Source: Colwellia sp.
Lineage (GTDB): Bacteria; Pseudomonadota; Gammaproteobacteria; Enterobacterales; Alteromonadaceae
NCBI GenBank assembly: GCA_013215655.1
Contig: JABSOX010000051.1
Span: 1 to 42,048, forward strand
Direction: 5' to 3'
DNA: 42,048 nucleotides
Below the pieces are notes generated by a model, which had not been told where the DNA came from, did not search any database, and saw only the letters and a list, made by a program, of their open reading frames with translations. This document shows positions 35,336 to 42,048 of the stretch, one piece after another. Numbering within the stretch: position 1 is the first letter of the stretch; the number at the start of each line of letters is the position of its first letter. The translations under genes and the position numbers were made by a program.

Positions 35336-36157
35336 CTAACATACGACGGTTAATTTAGGGCCTTTTTTTATTCTATCTTGTTGTCGGTCTATTTCTGCTA
35401 AACGGTCGAGTACTTGCTGATTGGGCTGCATTTTTTCACACGGTGGTATCACCATGGTGGTATGCATAAAAATTTCTGCATCAATAAAGTCGCGCAATTT
35501 AATAGTATCGGCGCGCATGGTATCTATCGGTAATACTTTTGCTTGATATAATATAACTGGATGATCTAAGGGGTAAATTTTACTTAATAATTCCACCAAG
35601 ACTTGCCGATAGGCTCTGCCGGTGGCGTATTTGGTTAATGATTTATCACCCGCTAGGCCTACTTGCCAGAGAATTAAATGAGCAGCAGGGTCAATATTGC
35701 GTTTAAAAAACATAAACTGGCTGGCTTCAAAGTGCTGACAGCCGGTTTGTCCGGGATCAATGCATAAATCAGCAAAGAGACAATCTTCGGCAGAGATACC
35801 GGGTTCCATATGCGCGGGAAGTTCTTCTTGATGTGCTTTTTTTATAGCGCGATGGGCAACACAAGCAAATACGCCGGGGTGACCATAAAAAGCGGCAACC
35901 ACTTTTTTACCTAAACGTGTTTCCACTAAAATGGCTTCAACCATTTGATTGTAAGTAATATTGCGGTTTTTACCTTCTTGGTAATAAGGCTGTAAGCTGC
36001 GAACATCGGTCGCCATTTCTTCGACCCAACGTTCAACCAGTCCACTCGACATCAAGGAGAATACGACATCGGCTTGTTCGATATGGCTGCGACATATCGG
36101 GCTGATATGTGCACCTAAGGTCATGCCGGTACCGACACAAACTAAACTTCCTGACAT
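35336..36157 (-). CDS. SonM-like split borosin peptide backbone alpha-N-methyltransferase
   Basis: 273 residues, tetrapyrrole-methylase fold. SLVCVGTG (4-11) and YGHPGVFACVAH (91-102) form the SAM site, and PYYQEGKNRNITYNQM carries Tyr58/59, Arg65 and Tyr69, matching the catalytic Tyr-Arg-Tyr set known in OphMA and SonM. HMEPGISAEDCLFADLCIDPG, HFEASQFMFF and YPLDHPVILYQA also closely match SonM. It should transfer methyl groups from SAM to backbone amides of the partner precursors. Unlike fungal OphMA it carries no fused precursor, but its C-terminus is an odd KKGPKLTVVC tail. The ATG has AAGGA about 11 bases upstream. The two precursor genes follow on the same strand. Confidence 0.93.
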   Translation of the reverse strand: MSGSLVCVGTGMTLGAHISPICRSHIEQADVVFSLMSSGLVERWVEEMATDVRSLQPYYQEGKNRNITYNQMVEAILVETRLGKKVVAAFYGHPGVFACVAHRAIKKAHQEELPAHMEPGISAEDCLFADLCIDPGQTGCQHFEASQFMFFKRNIDPAAHLILWQVGLAGDKSLTKYATGRAYRQVLVELLSKIYPLDHPVILYQAKVLPIDTMRADTIKLRDFIDAEIFMHTTMVIPPCEKMQPNQQVLDRLAEIDRQQDRIKKGPKLTVVC

Positions 36158-36402
36158 CAGGCAATAATCCTTATTATTGTTGTTTTTATTTTTACTTCAA
36201 ATAGCGCTTAATCGGCTATCAACGTTATTGCTCAAACGCTATCGGCAATAGACCGAGTAACTTAAATGAAATTTAGTGAAAAATATTTTATTTAAGTGCT
36301 GCTAAGTTGTTATTAGCAATAATATTTATGTTAAGAGTGAATTAAAAATAACAGTATTTACTACCTAAATACAAGGAGTTTTCTCTTGGTGACGAAGTTG
36401 AT

Positions 36403-37053
36403 TTATTTAATGTTTGCTTCTTCTACTGGTGCAGCTACTTTTTCTATAAGGTTTTTACGCCAGTGATTTTGATTAACATACTGATATTCAATCAATGGGT
36501 CTAGCGGTTGATTGTTCATATCTAAAGTACAGCCAAGCTTTTTTAAAAAACGTTTAGTGACGCTATGCGTTTGGTAATAAAACAAGTGAATGGTGGCAAT
36601 TGCTAAATGTTTATAAGCGAATTCCATTAGTGCCCCCATTGCTTCTTCTGCGTAGCCTTTACCCTGCGCGGTTTCTGTTAACATAATACCCACTTCGGGC
36701 TGATCGCCGGTTTGAAAGAGTGGATCGGTTTTGGCTTGTGGCCATTTTCGCCATGACAGTGCTTGAAAGCCAATTTTTTTGCCGGTAGCTTTTACTGTTA
36801 TCGACCACCCTATAATTCTAGGTACATCCTTTTTCATGCTTCTTAACATAATGTCAAAGGAATGTTCGGCTTTTTCTGGTGTTAATGCCGGCGAAATATG
36901 AAGCATGATCTGTTTATTGGTATATAGACTACAAATTAACTGCTTATCTTCTTCGACTAACGGCGATATGATAAAGCGCTTGGTACTAAAGGCACTGATA
37001 TTGTTTTTTATTATTGTTGCTGGCGGTAAAACTTGCTGCTTTGCTTTAGACAT
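36403..37053 (-). CDS. GNAT-family acetyltransferase (RimJ/RimL type)
   Basis: 216 residues from the ATG at 37053, chosen because GTGGA lies about 9-13 bases upstream and it starts two bases after the radical SAM stop; an ATG at 37074 would give 223 residues and overlap that gene. The N-terminal strand FIISPLVEEDKQLICSLYTN, EVGIMLTETAQGKGYAEEAMGALMEFAY (motif A, Q-G-K-G-Y-A) and SVTKRFLKKLGC are of the RimJ/RimL type, which acetylates protein N-termini or small amines. It forms a tight pair with the radical SAM gene and lies 245 bp upstream of the SonM-like gene. A link with the peptide pathway is possible but unproven. Confidence 0.88.
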   Translation of the reverse strand: MSKAKQQVLPPATIIKNNISAFSTKRFIISPLVEEDKQLICSLYTNKQIMLHISPALTPEKAEHSFDIMLRSMKKDVPRIIGWSITVKATGKKIGFQALSWRKWPQAKTDPLFQTGDQPEVGIMLTETAQGKGYAEEAMGALMEFAYKHLAIATIHLFYYQTHSVTKRFLKKLGCTLDMNNQPLDPLIEYQYVNQNHWRKNLIEKVAAPVEEANIK

Positions 37054-37055
37054 TT

Positions 37056-37970
37056 CTATAATCCACGTTGCCATTCTTGACGAAGAGGGATGACCCCGGG
37101 TTGTTGTAGCGCCATTTGTACTTGCGAGAGTAATATTTGTTTATCTTTACCTAAAGTGCCCTTTAAGACGAGATAATTAGAGGCATGATCAGAGCGAAAT
37201 ACTGTTTTTGTAAGCTCCAAATTTGAAAGTAGCACCTCCATTTCAGTAAATAATTCGTGTTGTTCTAATTGGCGAAACGGCTGGCGAGTACGACCATCAA
37301 ACTCTTTTGCAAACTGCTCAGCAAAGCGTTGTTCACCCATCGGGAAACTAACCACTAAGGTCGATAAAAAATTAGGCTGAGTCTCATTCATTAATTTTGC
37401 TGAATTAAGCGCATGCTGCTTTGATAATTCGGGGCCGCCTAAACCGTTGAGAATCATTACTGAGCTTTTCATGCCTGCTTGTTTAATTTTATTTAAGGCC
37501 ACCACTGAGCTCTGATAGGTTTCGCCTTTATTGATAAGGGCAAGTACTTCATCGTCGCCACTTTCACAACCTACATACACTAGCTTTAACCCTAATACTT
37601 GTAATTCAGCTAATTGTTCAACGGTTTTATTAGTCAGATTTCGTGGTAAACAGTAACTTGAAACACGGGTAACTTGTGGCAAATGTAATTGGATAAGCTC
37701 TAGTATTTCTTTAAGGCGTTTAAAGGGTAACATCATCGCATCGCCATCAGCTAAAAAGACTCTTCCTGTCGGTAGACCTGATTGGGCAATGGTGACTATT
37801 TCTTTTTCGATATCAGCAATTTTTTTAGGACGAAACTTTTTATTTTCATCGGTATACATGTCGCAAAAGCTACATTTGTTCCAAGAGCAGCCATTGGTGA
37901 TTTGCAGAATAAGGCTTTTCCATTCACTGGGCGGGCGAAAAACGGGTTCGATATAATTAAGTGGGTACAT
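37056..37970 (-). CDS. radical SAM protein (Elp3/HemN-like core)
   Basis: 304 residues. Cluster cysteines are 28, 33 and 36 in NGCSWNKCSFCDMY: spacing CX4CX2C rather than the common CX3CX2C. FLADGDAMMLP, VYVGCESGDDEVLALINKGET and MILNGLGGPE are typical of Elp3/COG1032-type radical SAM enzymes that bind SAM at a [4Fe-4S] cluster. There is no SPASM tail with extra cysteines and no recognition domain for RiPP precursors, so I do not claim a maturase role. It ends two bases before the GNAT start, so the two are co-transcribed. The substrate is unknown. Confidence 0.88.
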   Translation of the reverse strand: MYPLNYIEPVFRPPSEWKSLILQITNGCSWNKCSFCDMYTDENKKFRPKKIADIEKEIVTIAQSGLPTGRVFLADGDAMMLPFKRLKEILELIQLHLPQVTRVSSYCLPRNLTNKTVEQLAELQVLGLKLVYVGCESGDDEVLALINKGETYQSSVVALNKIKQAGMKSSVMILNGLGGPELSKQHALNSAKLMNETQPNFLSTLVVSFPMGEQRFAEQFAKEFDGRTRQPFRQLEQHELFTEMEVLLSNLELTKTVFRSDHASNYLVLKGTLGKDKQILLSQVQMALQQPGVIPLRQEWQRGL

Positions 37971-38126
37971 TCGACAAATGAATAATAAAAATTGCTGAGG
38001 GCAGCTTAAGCTAACTTAACGAAATTTACGAGTGCTTTACGGTGTGGGTTATTAAAGGTTAGTTAAGATTGGGTGATAATGTAGAGTGATAAGCTTGAGT
38101 AATAGAGTTAAGTCATATGAAAAGCG

Positions 38127-38159
38127 AAGTACCCACACGTTAACTACTTGTGAGTACTT
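38127..38159 (-). terminator. hairpin after the DUF3718 gene
   Basis: AAGTACcCACA / TGTGaGTACTT stem with a one-base mismatch and 11-base loop, 26 bases past the DUF3718 stop. On the minus strand it is followed by TCGCTTTT, a modest T-rich stretch. Confidence 0.6.
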
Positions 38160-38184
38160 TCGAAGACCATATCATAAATTTATT

Positions 38185-38535
38185 TTATTCGATAAAACTT
38201 ACATTCATTGTTGATAGTGAAGCCACATCGGTAATGCTTACTTGACCAATACGATTGCGTAATTTATTAGCAACTTTATTGGCATTATGCTGCTCGGCGA
38301 AACTGATCAGGTCGGTATTATTACAAGAAAGATTTAATGTCACATTGTATTCACTTAACTGAGCGCTAGCTAATTTGTCTTTCAACTTCATCACATTGTT
38401 ACTTGCTGCTGCTTTACAAATACTGATTAATTCTTTTTCTAGCCCTGGGTCCATTGAAGCTTGGCTAGACATAGATGCGAAAAATAATGGTAAAGTTGCT
38501 GCTAAAGCTAAAGTAGTTTTTTTAAATGTATTCAT
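38185..38535 (-). CDS. DUF3718 exported protein
   Basis: 116 residues, signal peptide to about 26 (LALAATLPLFFASMSSQAS). ELISICKAAASNN, LNLSCNNTDLISFAEQHNA and ANKLRNRIG follow the DUF3718 pattern known from Shewanella and relatives, with two cysteines that probably pair in the periplasm. The function is unknown. GGAGAT lies about 6 bases before the ATG. It is a single-gene unit with its own downstream hairpin. Confidence 0.82.
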   Translation of the reverse strand: MNTFKKTTLALAATLPLFFASMSSQASMDPGLEKELISICKAAASNNVMKLKDKLASAQLSEYNVTLNLSCNNTDLISFAEQHNANKVANKLRNRIGQVSITDVASLSTMNVSFIE

Positions 38536-38922
38536 GGTAGATCTCCGCTGGTTTCTTTAAAAGTGATAACACGTTTTTGCTTGGTACAATGTAATAGTGG
38601 CGTATTTCTCAAAAAAAGTTGCACGATTTATGCTACCGAATGTAAGCAGATATATTTTTAAGGTATTGTTAGTTTTGCTTTTAAAGTGTTGAGTTTTATG
38701 GTGTTTTATGGTTGTTTGTGGAAGGAGGACGACATCAACTATTACATCTGATGGGGAAATGACACACAAATATTAGAAAAACACAATGTTTATACGAAAT
38801 TTATTTAACATTGTATTGAGTTTTTTCTATTTTACCTTGGTAATTATTCTTGAGAATGCTCTATTTCTTATTTAAATAACGCTGCATCACGTCTTTTTAA
38901 AGTAACATTCCAGAAATACAGA
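38536..38922. other. gene-free region
   Basis: AT-rich; a 70-codon minus-strand frame (38557-38769) has no ribosome site or recognisable pattern. It probably holds the DUF3718 promoter. I see no RNA gene or repeat until the GCAACTCATA array begins. Confidence 0.5.
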
Positions 38923-38984
38923 GCAACTCATAGCAACTCATAGCAATTCATTGCAACTCATAACTAAGGCGCGGTTATGAGTTG
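38923..38984 (-). repeat. tandem 10-mers feeding a 12-bp perfect hairpin
   Basis: Four direct units of GCAACTCATA (third one GCAATTCATT) at 38923-38962; the last is the left arm of GCAACTCATAAC / GTTATGAGTTGC (38953-38964 and 38973-38984), a perfect 12-bp stem with an eight-base loop. It lies 17 bases past the DUF885 stop, so it probably ends that transcript, but there is no T-tract. Confidence 0.7.
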
Positions 38985-39001
38985 CTAAAGAAATTATCTT
39001 C

Positions 39002-40747
39002 TTATAGTTGTTTGTTAACCCAGTCTGTCGTTAACTCTTCTAGCAAGGCCAAAGGTAAACTACCGTTTTTAAGCATTTGATCATGAAAGCTGCGAATATT
39101 AAATTTATCGCCCAGCTTATCTTCTGCCATTTTACGTAATTGTCTAATTTTAATTTCGCCAATCTTGTATGAAAGCGCCTGAGCAGGCCAGCTTATATAG
39201 CGGTCTATTTGACCAATAACATCTGCCATACTCAGTGCAGTATTTTCAGCCAAATAATCAATAGCTTGTTGACGTGTCCAGCCTTTTGCGTGCATGCCGG
39301 TATCAACAACAAGTCGACAAGCGCGCCATGCTTCATAAGTTAAGCGACCAAAGTTACTGTAGGGGTCTTGATAAAAACCAATTTCTTTACCTAAACGCTC
39401 TGAATATAATCCCCAGCCTTCACCATATGCTGCGTGGTAGAGTGTTTTACGAAATTCAGGCATATCTACTTCTTGTGCAATGGCACTTTGAAAGTGATGA
39501 CCGGGCTCTGCTTCATGAAAAGTTAGGGCTTCTAAGGTATAAAGTGGTTGGCTTTTAAGATCTTGGGTATCTAAAAAGTAAGTGCCAGAGGTTGTGCCAC
39601 TACCATCTGAAGCAACATAATAAGCGCCACCATTAGGGGCAGGTTTTATATCAAAGGTTTGACGTGGTAATACCGAAAACCATTTAGGTAATTGCGCCGC
39701 CATTTTACGGGTAATGTAGCTGGCTTTTTCAATTAAATCACGAGGATCATCAGTATAAAATTTAGGATCGGTACGTAAGTATTTAATGAAGTCTTTGAAA
39801 CTACCTTTAAAATTTAACTCATCAATAATTACCTGCATTTCTTTACGAATGCGTGCTACTTCATCTAAACCAAGGTTATGAATTTCATCAGCAGACATTT
39901 CAGTGGTGGTGTAATACTCAATAAGGTATTGATAATAATCTTCACCGCCTTTTAGTTCACTGATGCCGACATTACTACGACATTTGCTCATGTAGTCTTT
40001 GGTGAAAAAATCATAGAATTTTTTATATTCAGGAATAACGGTAGAAGTGATTAACTTGGCTGTTTTCTGTTGATAATTAGCTTTATCTTGTGCTGAAAAT
40101 TTTGCCGGCATGTCTTTTATCGGTTGATAAAAAACGCTGTCATTAACATTATCGACGATATGTTTGCTGATGCTTTTGTGATAATCCTTAAAACTCTCAC
40201 AGTAATGAATATGCCCTTGGTCAATAGCTTCACTGAGGTTGCTGATATGCTCTTTATTATAACGAGGAAAATCAGCTAAACTGATCAAATAATTGTCGTA
40301 ATCTTTTTCCGTTAAAAATGACATGTTTGCTGGCGCACCGGCAAAATAACTATGAAACCCTGAATAATAAGTGAGTGGGTAATAATGATCTATTTGCTGA
40401 TAGCTTTTTGCTTCTGCTTGACGCTCATATTTAAATAAACGGTAAGTGACTTGCTCTTTATCAGAGAGCTTATTAACGTTAATGTCTTTTAACTGCGTCA
40501 ATAAAGAATAATTATATTTTTCTCGTCGATCACGTGACGACTTTGAAAAAGAAGGTAGTTCACCGTTCATTCTAAAGGCGTCTGGGTCTTTGCGAAAAAA
40601 GACTTGTTCTTGGTTGGCATTTTGCCAATGATCTTTTAATAAATCATTGAACTGGGATGATGAATCAGCATAAGCAAAGTTTACCGCTGAGAGTGACAAT
40701 AGCGATGTTGCTAATGTCACCGTTAGTAAGGTTCTTTTTATTGTCAT
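39002..40747 (-). CDS. DUF885 family exported putative metallopeptidase
   Basis: 581 residues, signal peptide to about 27 (TLATSLLSLSAVNFAYA). DUF885 (PF05960) hallmarks are the zinc-site-like HEAEPGHHFQ beginning at His411, GEGWGLYSERLG about 35 residues later, and TRQQAIDYLAENTALS. The HExxPGHH and GEGW pair matches thermolysin-like metal ligands, so it is thought to be a periplasmic or outer-membrane metallopeptidase; direct activity data are scarce. Length is normal for the family. It is a single-gene unit, divergent from the barrel-like gene. Confidence 0.92.
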   Translation of the reverse strand: MTIKRTLLTVTLATSLLSLSAVNFAYADSSSQFNDLLKDHWQNANQEQVFFRKDPDAFRMNGELPSFSKSSRDRREKYNYSLLTQLKDINVNKLSDKEQVTYRLFKYERQAEAKSYQQIDHYYPLTYYSGFHSYFAGAPANMSFLTEKDYDNYLISLADFPRYNKEHISNLSEAIDQGHIHYCESFKDYHKSISKHIVDNVNDSVFYQPIKDMPAKFSAQDKANYQQKTAKLITSTVIPEYKKFYDFFTKDYMSKCRSNVGISELKGGEDYYQYLIEYYTTTEMSADEIHNLGLDEVARIRKEMQVIIDELNFKGSFKDFIKYLRTDPKFYTDDPRDLIEKASYITRKMAAQLPKWFSVLPRQTFDIKPAPNGGAYYVASDGSGTTSGTYFLDTQDLKSQPLYTLEALTFHEAEPGHHFQSAIAQEVDMPEFRKTLYHAAYGEGWGLYSERLGKEIGFYQDPYSNFGRLTYEAWRACRLVVDTGMHAKGWTRQQAIDYLAENTALSMADVIGQIDRYISWPAQALSYKIGEIKIRQLRKMAEDKLGDKFNIRSFHDQMLKNGSLPLALLEELTTDWVNKQL

Positions 40748-41070
40748 AATCGTTTCTTATTGTTATTTATTTTGCATACAATATATCAGCTGTTATTTAT
40801 CGAAAATAGTGTAATTGAAAAAAAGTTTGAAATTCGCGGATTTGAATTATAATGATTTTATAAAGTCGTCTGTTAATAAAGTGTTAACTGTTGTTTTTAT
40901 TGTTATTTATAGTTTTTAAATTTACATAGGTTAAATGTTTTACAAAAACTGTAGGTAAATCAAACAGTCAATTTTTATCAATAAAAAGTATATCGTCTTT
41001 GCGACATATGGTTTGAAAATTGCAGCGTTTTGTAGTGAAATAATAATCGTCAAATTTAGGTGGTATAGTA
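40748..41070. other. 323-bp divergent promoter region
   Basis: AT-rich DNA between the divergent DUF885 and barrel-like genes. No recognisable gene, repeat or strong hairpin; a 67-codon minus-strand frame overlapping 40968-41171 looks fortuitous. Confidence 0.5.
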
Positions 41071-41685
41071 ATGAAAAAAACAACTGATTTTACCCATTTT
41101 GGTCTAAGTCGTTTTATCAGTCGGAAAATAATTGCCGCTCTAATAGGTTTTTCATCATTTATTTTAATCACACCTTCAAGTCTGGCATCAGAGGCTGGCC
41201 TAGGTCTACTAAAGGGTGATGAGTCAAAAACCCAAGGTTATTCACTCTCATTTGGAGATCAAATTGCTCGAGGTAGTCAATTTCATTGGGAATTATCCTA
41301 CAATAAACTTAATGACGTTAAAGTAGATTGGAACAACCGTTCTTTATATTTTACCGTCGATACTATTGAAGCCTTGGTGTCGTATCGTCAACGTATAAAA
41401 TCATACAATGCTTTTACTAAGAATTTGATTTTCGAATATCAAGCGGGTGTTTCTGTAGCTTTGACCGAAAATAAGTTTTTCTGGCCTGAATTAAATGAAA
41501 CCAAGTTCTTCTCTGAAACAGGTGATATTAATGGTGTAATAGGTTTTGCCATTCAATATAAGTTGGGAAAAAGTACATCGTTAAAACTTGGTATTAAACA
41601 TATTCCCAGTTTTTCAGAATTTGACAGTAACAGTACTGTACATTTAGGTTTTATTTATAGGTTTGGTACCCGTTATAATTATTAA
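41071..41685 (+). CDS. outer-membrane beta-barrel-like protein
   Basis: 204 residues with GGTGG 7 bases before the ATG. A long N-terminal signal peptide runs to about 47 (FSSFILITPSSLASE). The rest is alternating short beta strands (SFGDQIARGSQFHWELSYNKL, EALVSYRQRI, LIFEYQAGVSVAL, GVIGFAIQYKLG, VHLGFIYRFG), fitting an eight-stranded OmpW/PagL-like barrel. The lipid A deacylase PagL has an H-x-S-N motif; here only KHIPSFSEFDSN is present, so deacylase activity is not supported. Function unknown. It is followed 120 bp later by the secreted repeat protein. Confidence 0.65.
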   Translation: MKKTTDFTHFGLSRFISRKIIAALIGFSSFILITPSSLASEAGLGLLKGDESKTQGYSLSFGDQIARGSQFHWELSYNKLNDVKVDWNNRSLYFTVDTIEALVSYRQRIKSYNAFTKNLIFEYQAGVSVALTENKFFWPELNETKFFSETGDINGVIGFAIQYKLGKSTSLKLGIKHIPSFSEFDSNSTVHLGFIYRFGTRYNY

Positions 41686-41805
41686 TCGGGCAAGGTAATA
41701 TTTTTTGATAACGGACATCAATAGTATTTTTAAAATTTTAATACCAAAAAAGTGAGATTTCCTTTGGGTATTAACGAAAATAAGTAGTAGATACTGGAGA
41801 GTAGT

Positions 41806-42048
41806 ATGTCGTGTGATCTTAGATTAGCCGCATTAGCTGTGGTGATTGCCACAAGTTTAAGTTTTACATCAAATGTGCATGCAGCCGTATGTCCATTACC
41901 GCCCCCATTGACCACGACTGATACAGATAGCGACCTTTACGATGACAGTATCGATTTGTTTCCTACTGCTCCTCTCCGACATTATGTCTATGACCTCGAC
42001 GGGATCGCCAATTTTGACTATACAGATGATGAGAATGACGGTGTGCCT
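41806..42048 (+). CDS. secreted protein with acidic (thrombospondin type-3-like) repeats, 3'-truncated
   Basis: The 81 codons visible are open to the window edge. GGAGAG lies 8-10 bases before the ATG. A signal peptide ends near HAA (VVIATSLSFTSNVHA). After a Pro/Thr stretch (CPLPPPLTTTD) come DTDSDLYDDSIDLFP, YDLDGIANFDYTDDENDG: spacing of Asp residues as in calcium-binding thrombospondin type-3 or dockerin-like repeats. It is probably a large cell-surface or secreted protein; the C-terminus, which would show its anchoring, is outside the window. Confidence 0.75.
   Translation, partial: MSCDLRLAALAVVIATSLSFTSNVHAAVCPLPPPLTTTDTDSDLYDDSIDLFPTAPLRHYVYDLDGIANFDYTDDENDGVP

Noticed and set aside
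35336-36157. Cobalamin or siroheme precorrin methylase
   Set aside because: Same fold, but the YGHPGVF and Tyr-Arg-Tyr segments, the length and the adjacent precursor-like genes fit borosin methyltransferases; no tetrapyrrole genes are nearby.
38557-38769. 70-codon minus-strand frame
   Set aside because: Composition unlike a protein, no ribosome site, overlaps the DUF3718 promoter region.
41071-41685. PagL lipid A deacylase
   Set aside because: The H-x-S-N active-site motif is not convincingly present; only the barrel-like strand pattern is supported.

Overview
The window looks like a low-GC marine gammaproteobacterium of the order Alteromonadales, most likely Colwellia or a close relative (Colwelliaceae). 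This rests on AT-rich intergenic DNA, many TonB-dependent receptors, several c-di-GMP enzymes, and small families I associate with Shewanella/Colwellia (VC2046/SO_2500-like, DUF3718, yciB-yciI). The assignment is inference; no rRNA or tRNA gene is visible. Both window ends cut genes: a TonB-dependent receptor at the left edge and a secreted acidic-repeat protein at the right edge.

Layout. (1) 1-7.9 kb: two tandem paralogous TonB-dependent receptors, then a convergent two-gene operon (ABC_sub_bind-type periplasmic protein plus a membrane histidine kinase) and a divergent PAS-GGDEF protein. With no ABC permease or ATPase present, this looks like an envelope sensing module. (2) 7.9-19.4 kb: mostly housekeeping genes: a PutP-like Na+/solute symporter, GNAT, VC2046-like protein, YchJ, a SulA-like SOS division inhibitor with a clear LexA box, DUF1461, LprI-like, YciI, YciB, an RND efflux pair with the pump gene placed before the adaptor gene, an adrenodoxin-type ferredoxin, and HU. 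(3) 19.9-31.6 kb: a probable poly-3-hydroxybutyrate/3-hydroxybutyrate utilisation island: 3-hydroxybutyrate dehydrogenase, HSL-type esterase, MFS transporter, CrbS/CrbR-like signalling pair, a TonB-dependent receptor and a secreted PHB-depolymerase-family esterase. It also holds a decayed solute-binding-protein pseudogene and a MITE. (4) 31.8-38 kb: small proteins, a second MITE, and a split borosin RiPP locus. (5) 38-42 kb: DUF3718 and DUF885 exported proteins, an outer-membrane barrel-like protein and the start of a secreted repeat protein.

The standout is the split borosin locus at 34.55-36.16 kb. A tetrapyrrole-methylase-fold enzyme strongly resembling the SonM peptide-backbone alpha-N-methyltransferase is followed by two tandem SonA-like precursor genes. 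They have near-identical N-terminal recognition regions and a short hydrophobic CPDIVCI segment as candidate core. Each precursor gene carries a duplicated leader with a GTCGA...TCGAC hairpin. The second precursor stops two bases before a TPR-GGDEF diguanylate cyclase gene, so peptide production and c-di-GMP signalling may share a transcript.

Two unrelated MITE-like elements, one flanked by TA and one by ACTT target duplications, both sit directly against the stop codons of minus-strand genes.
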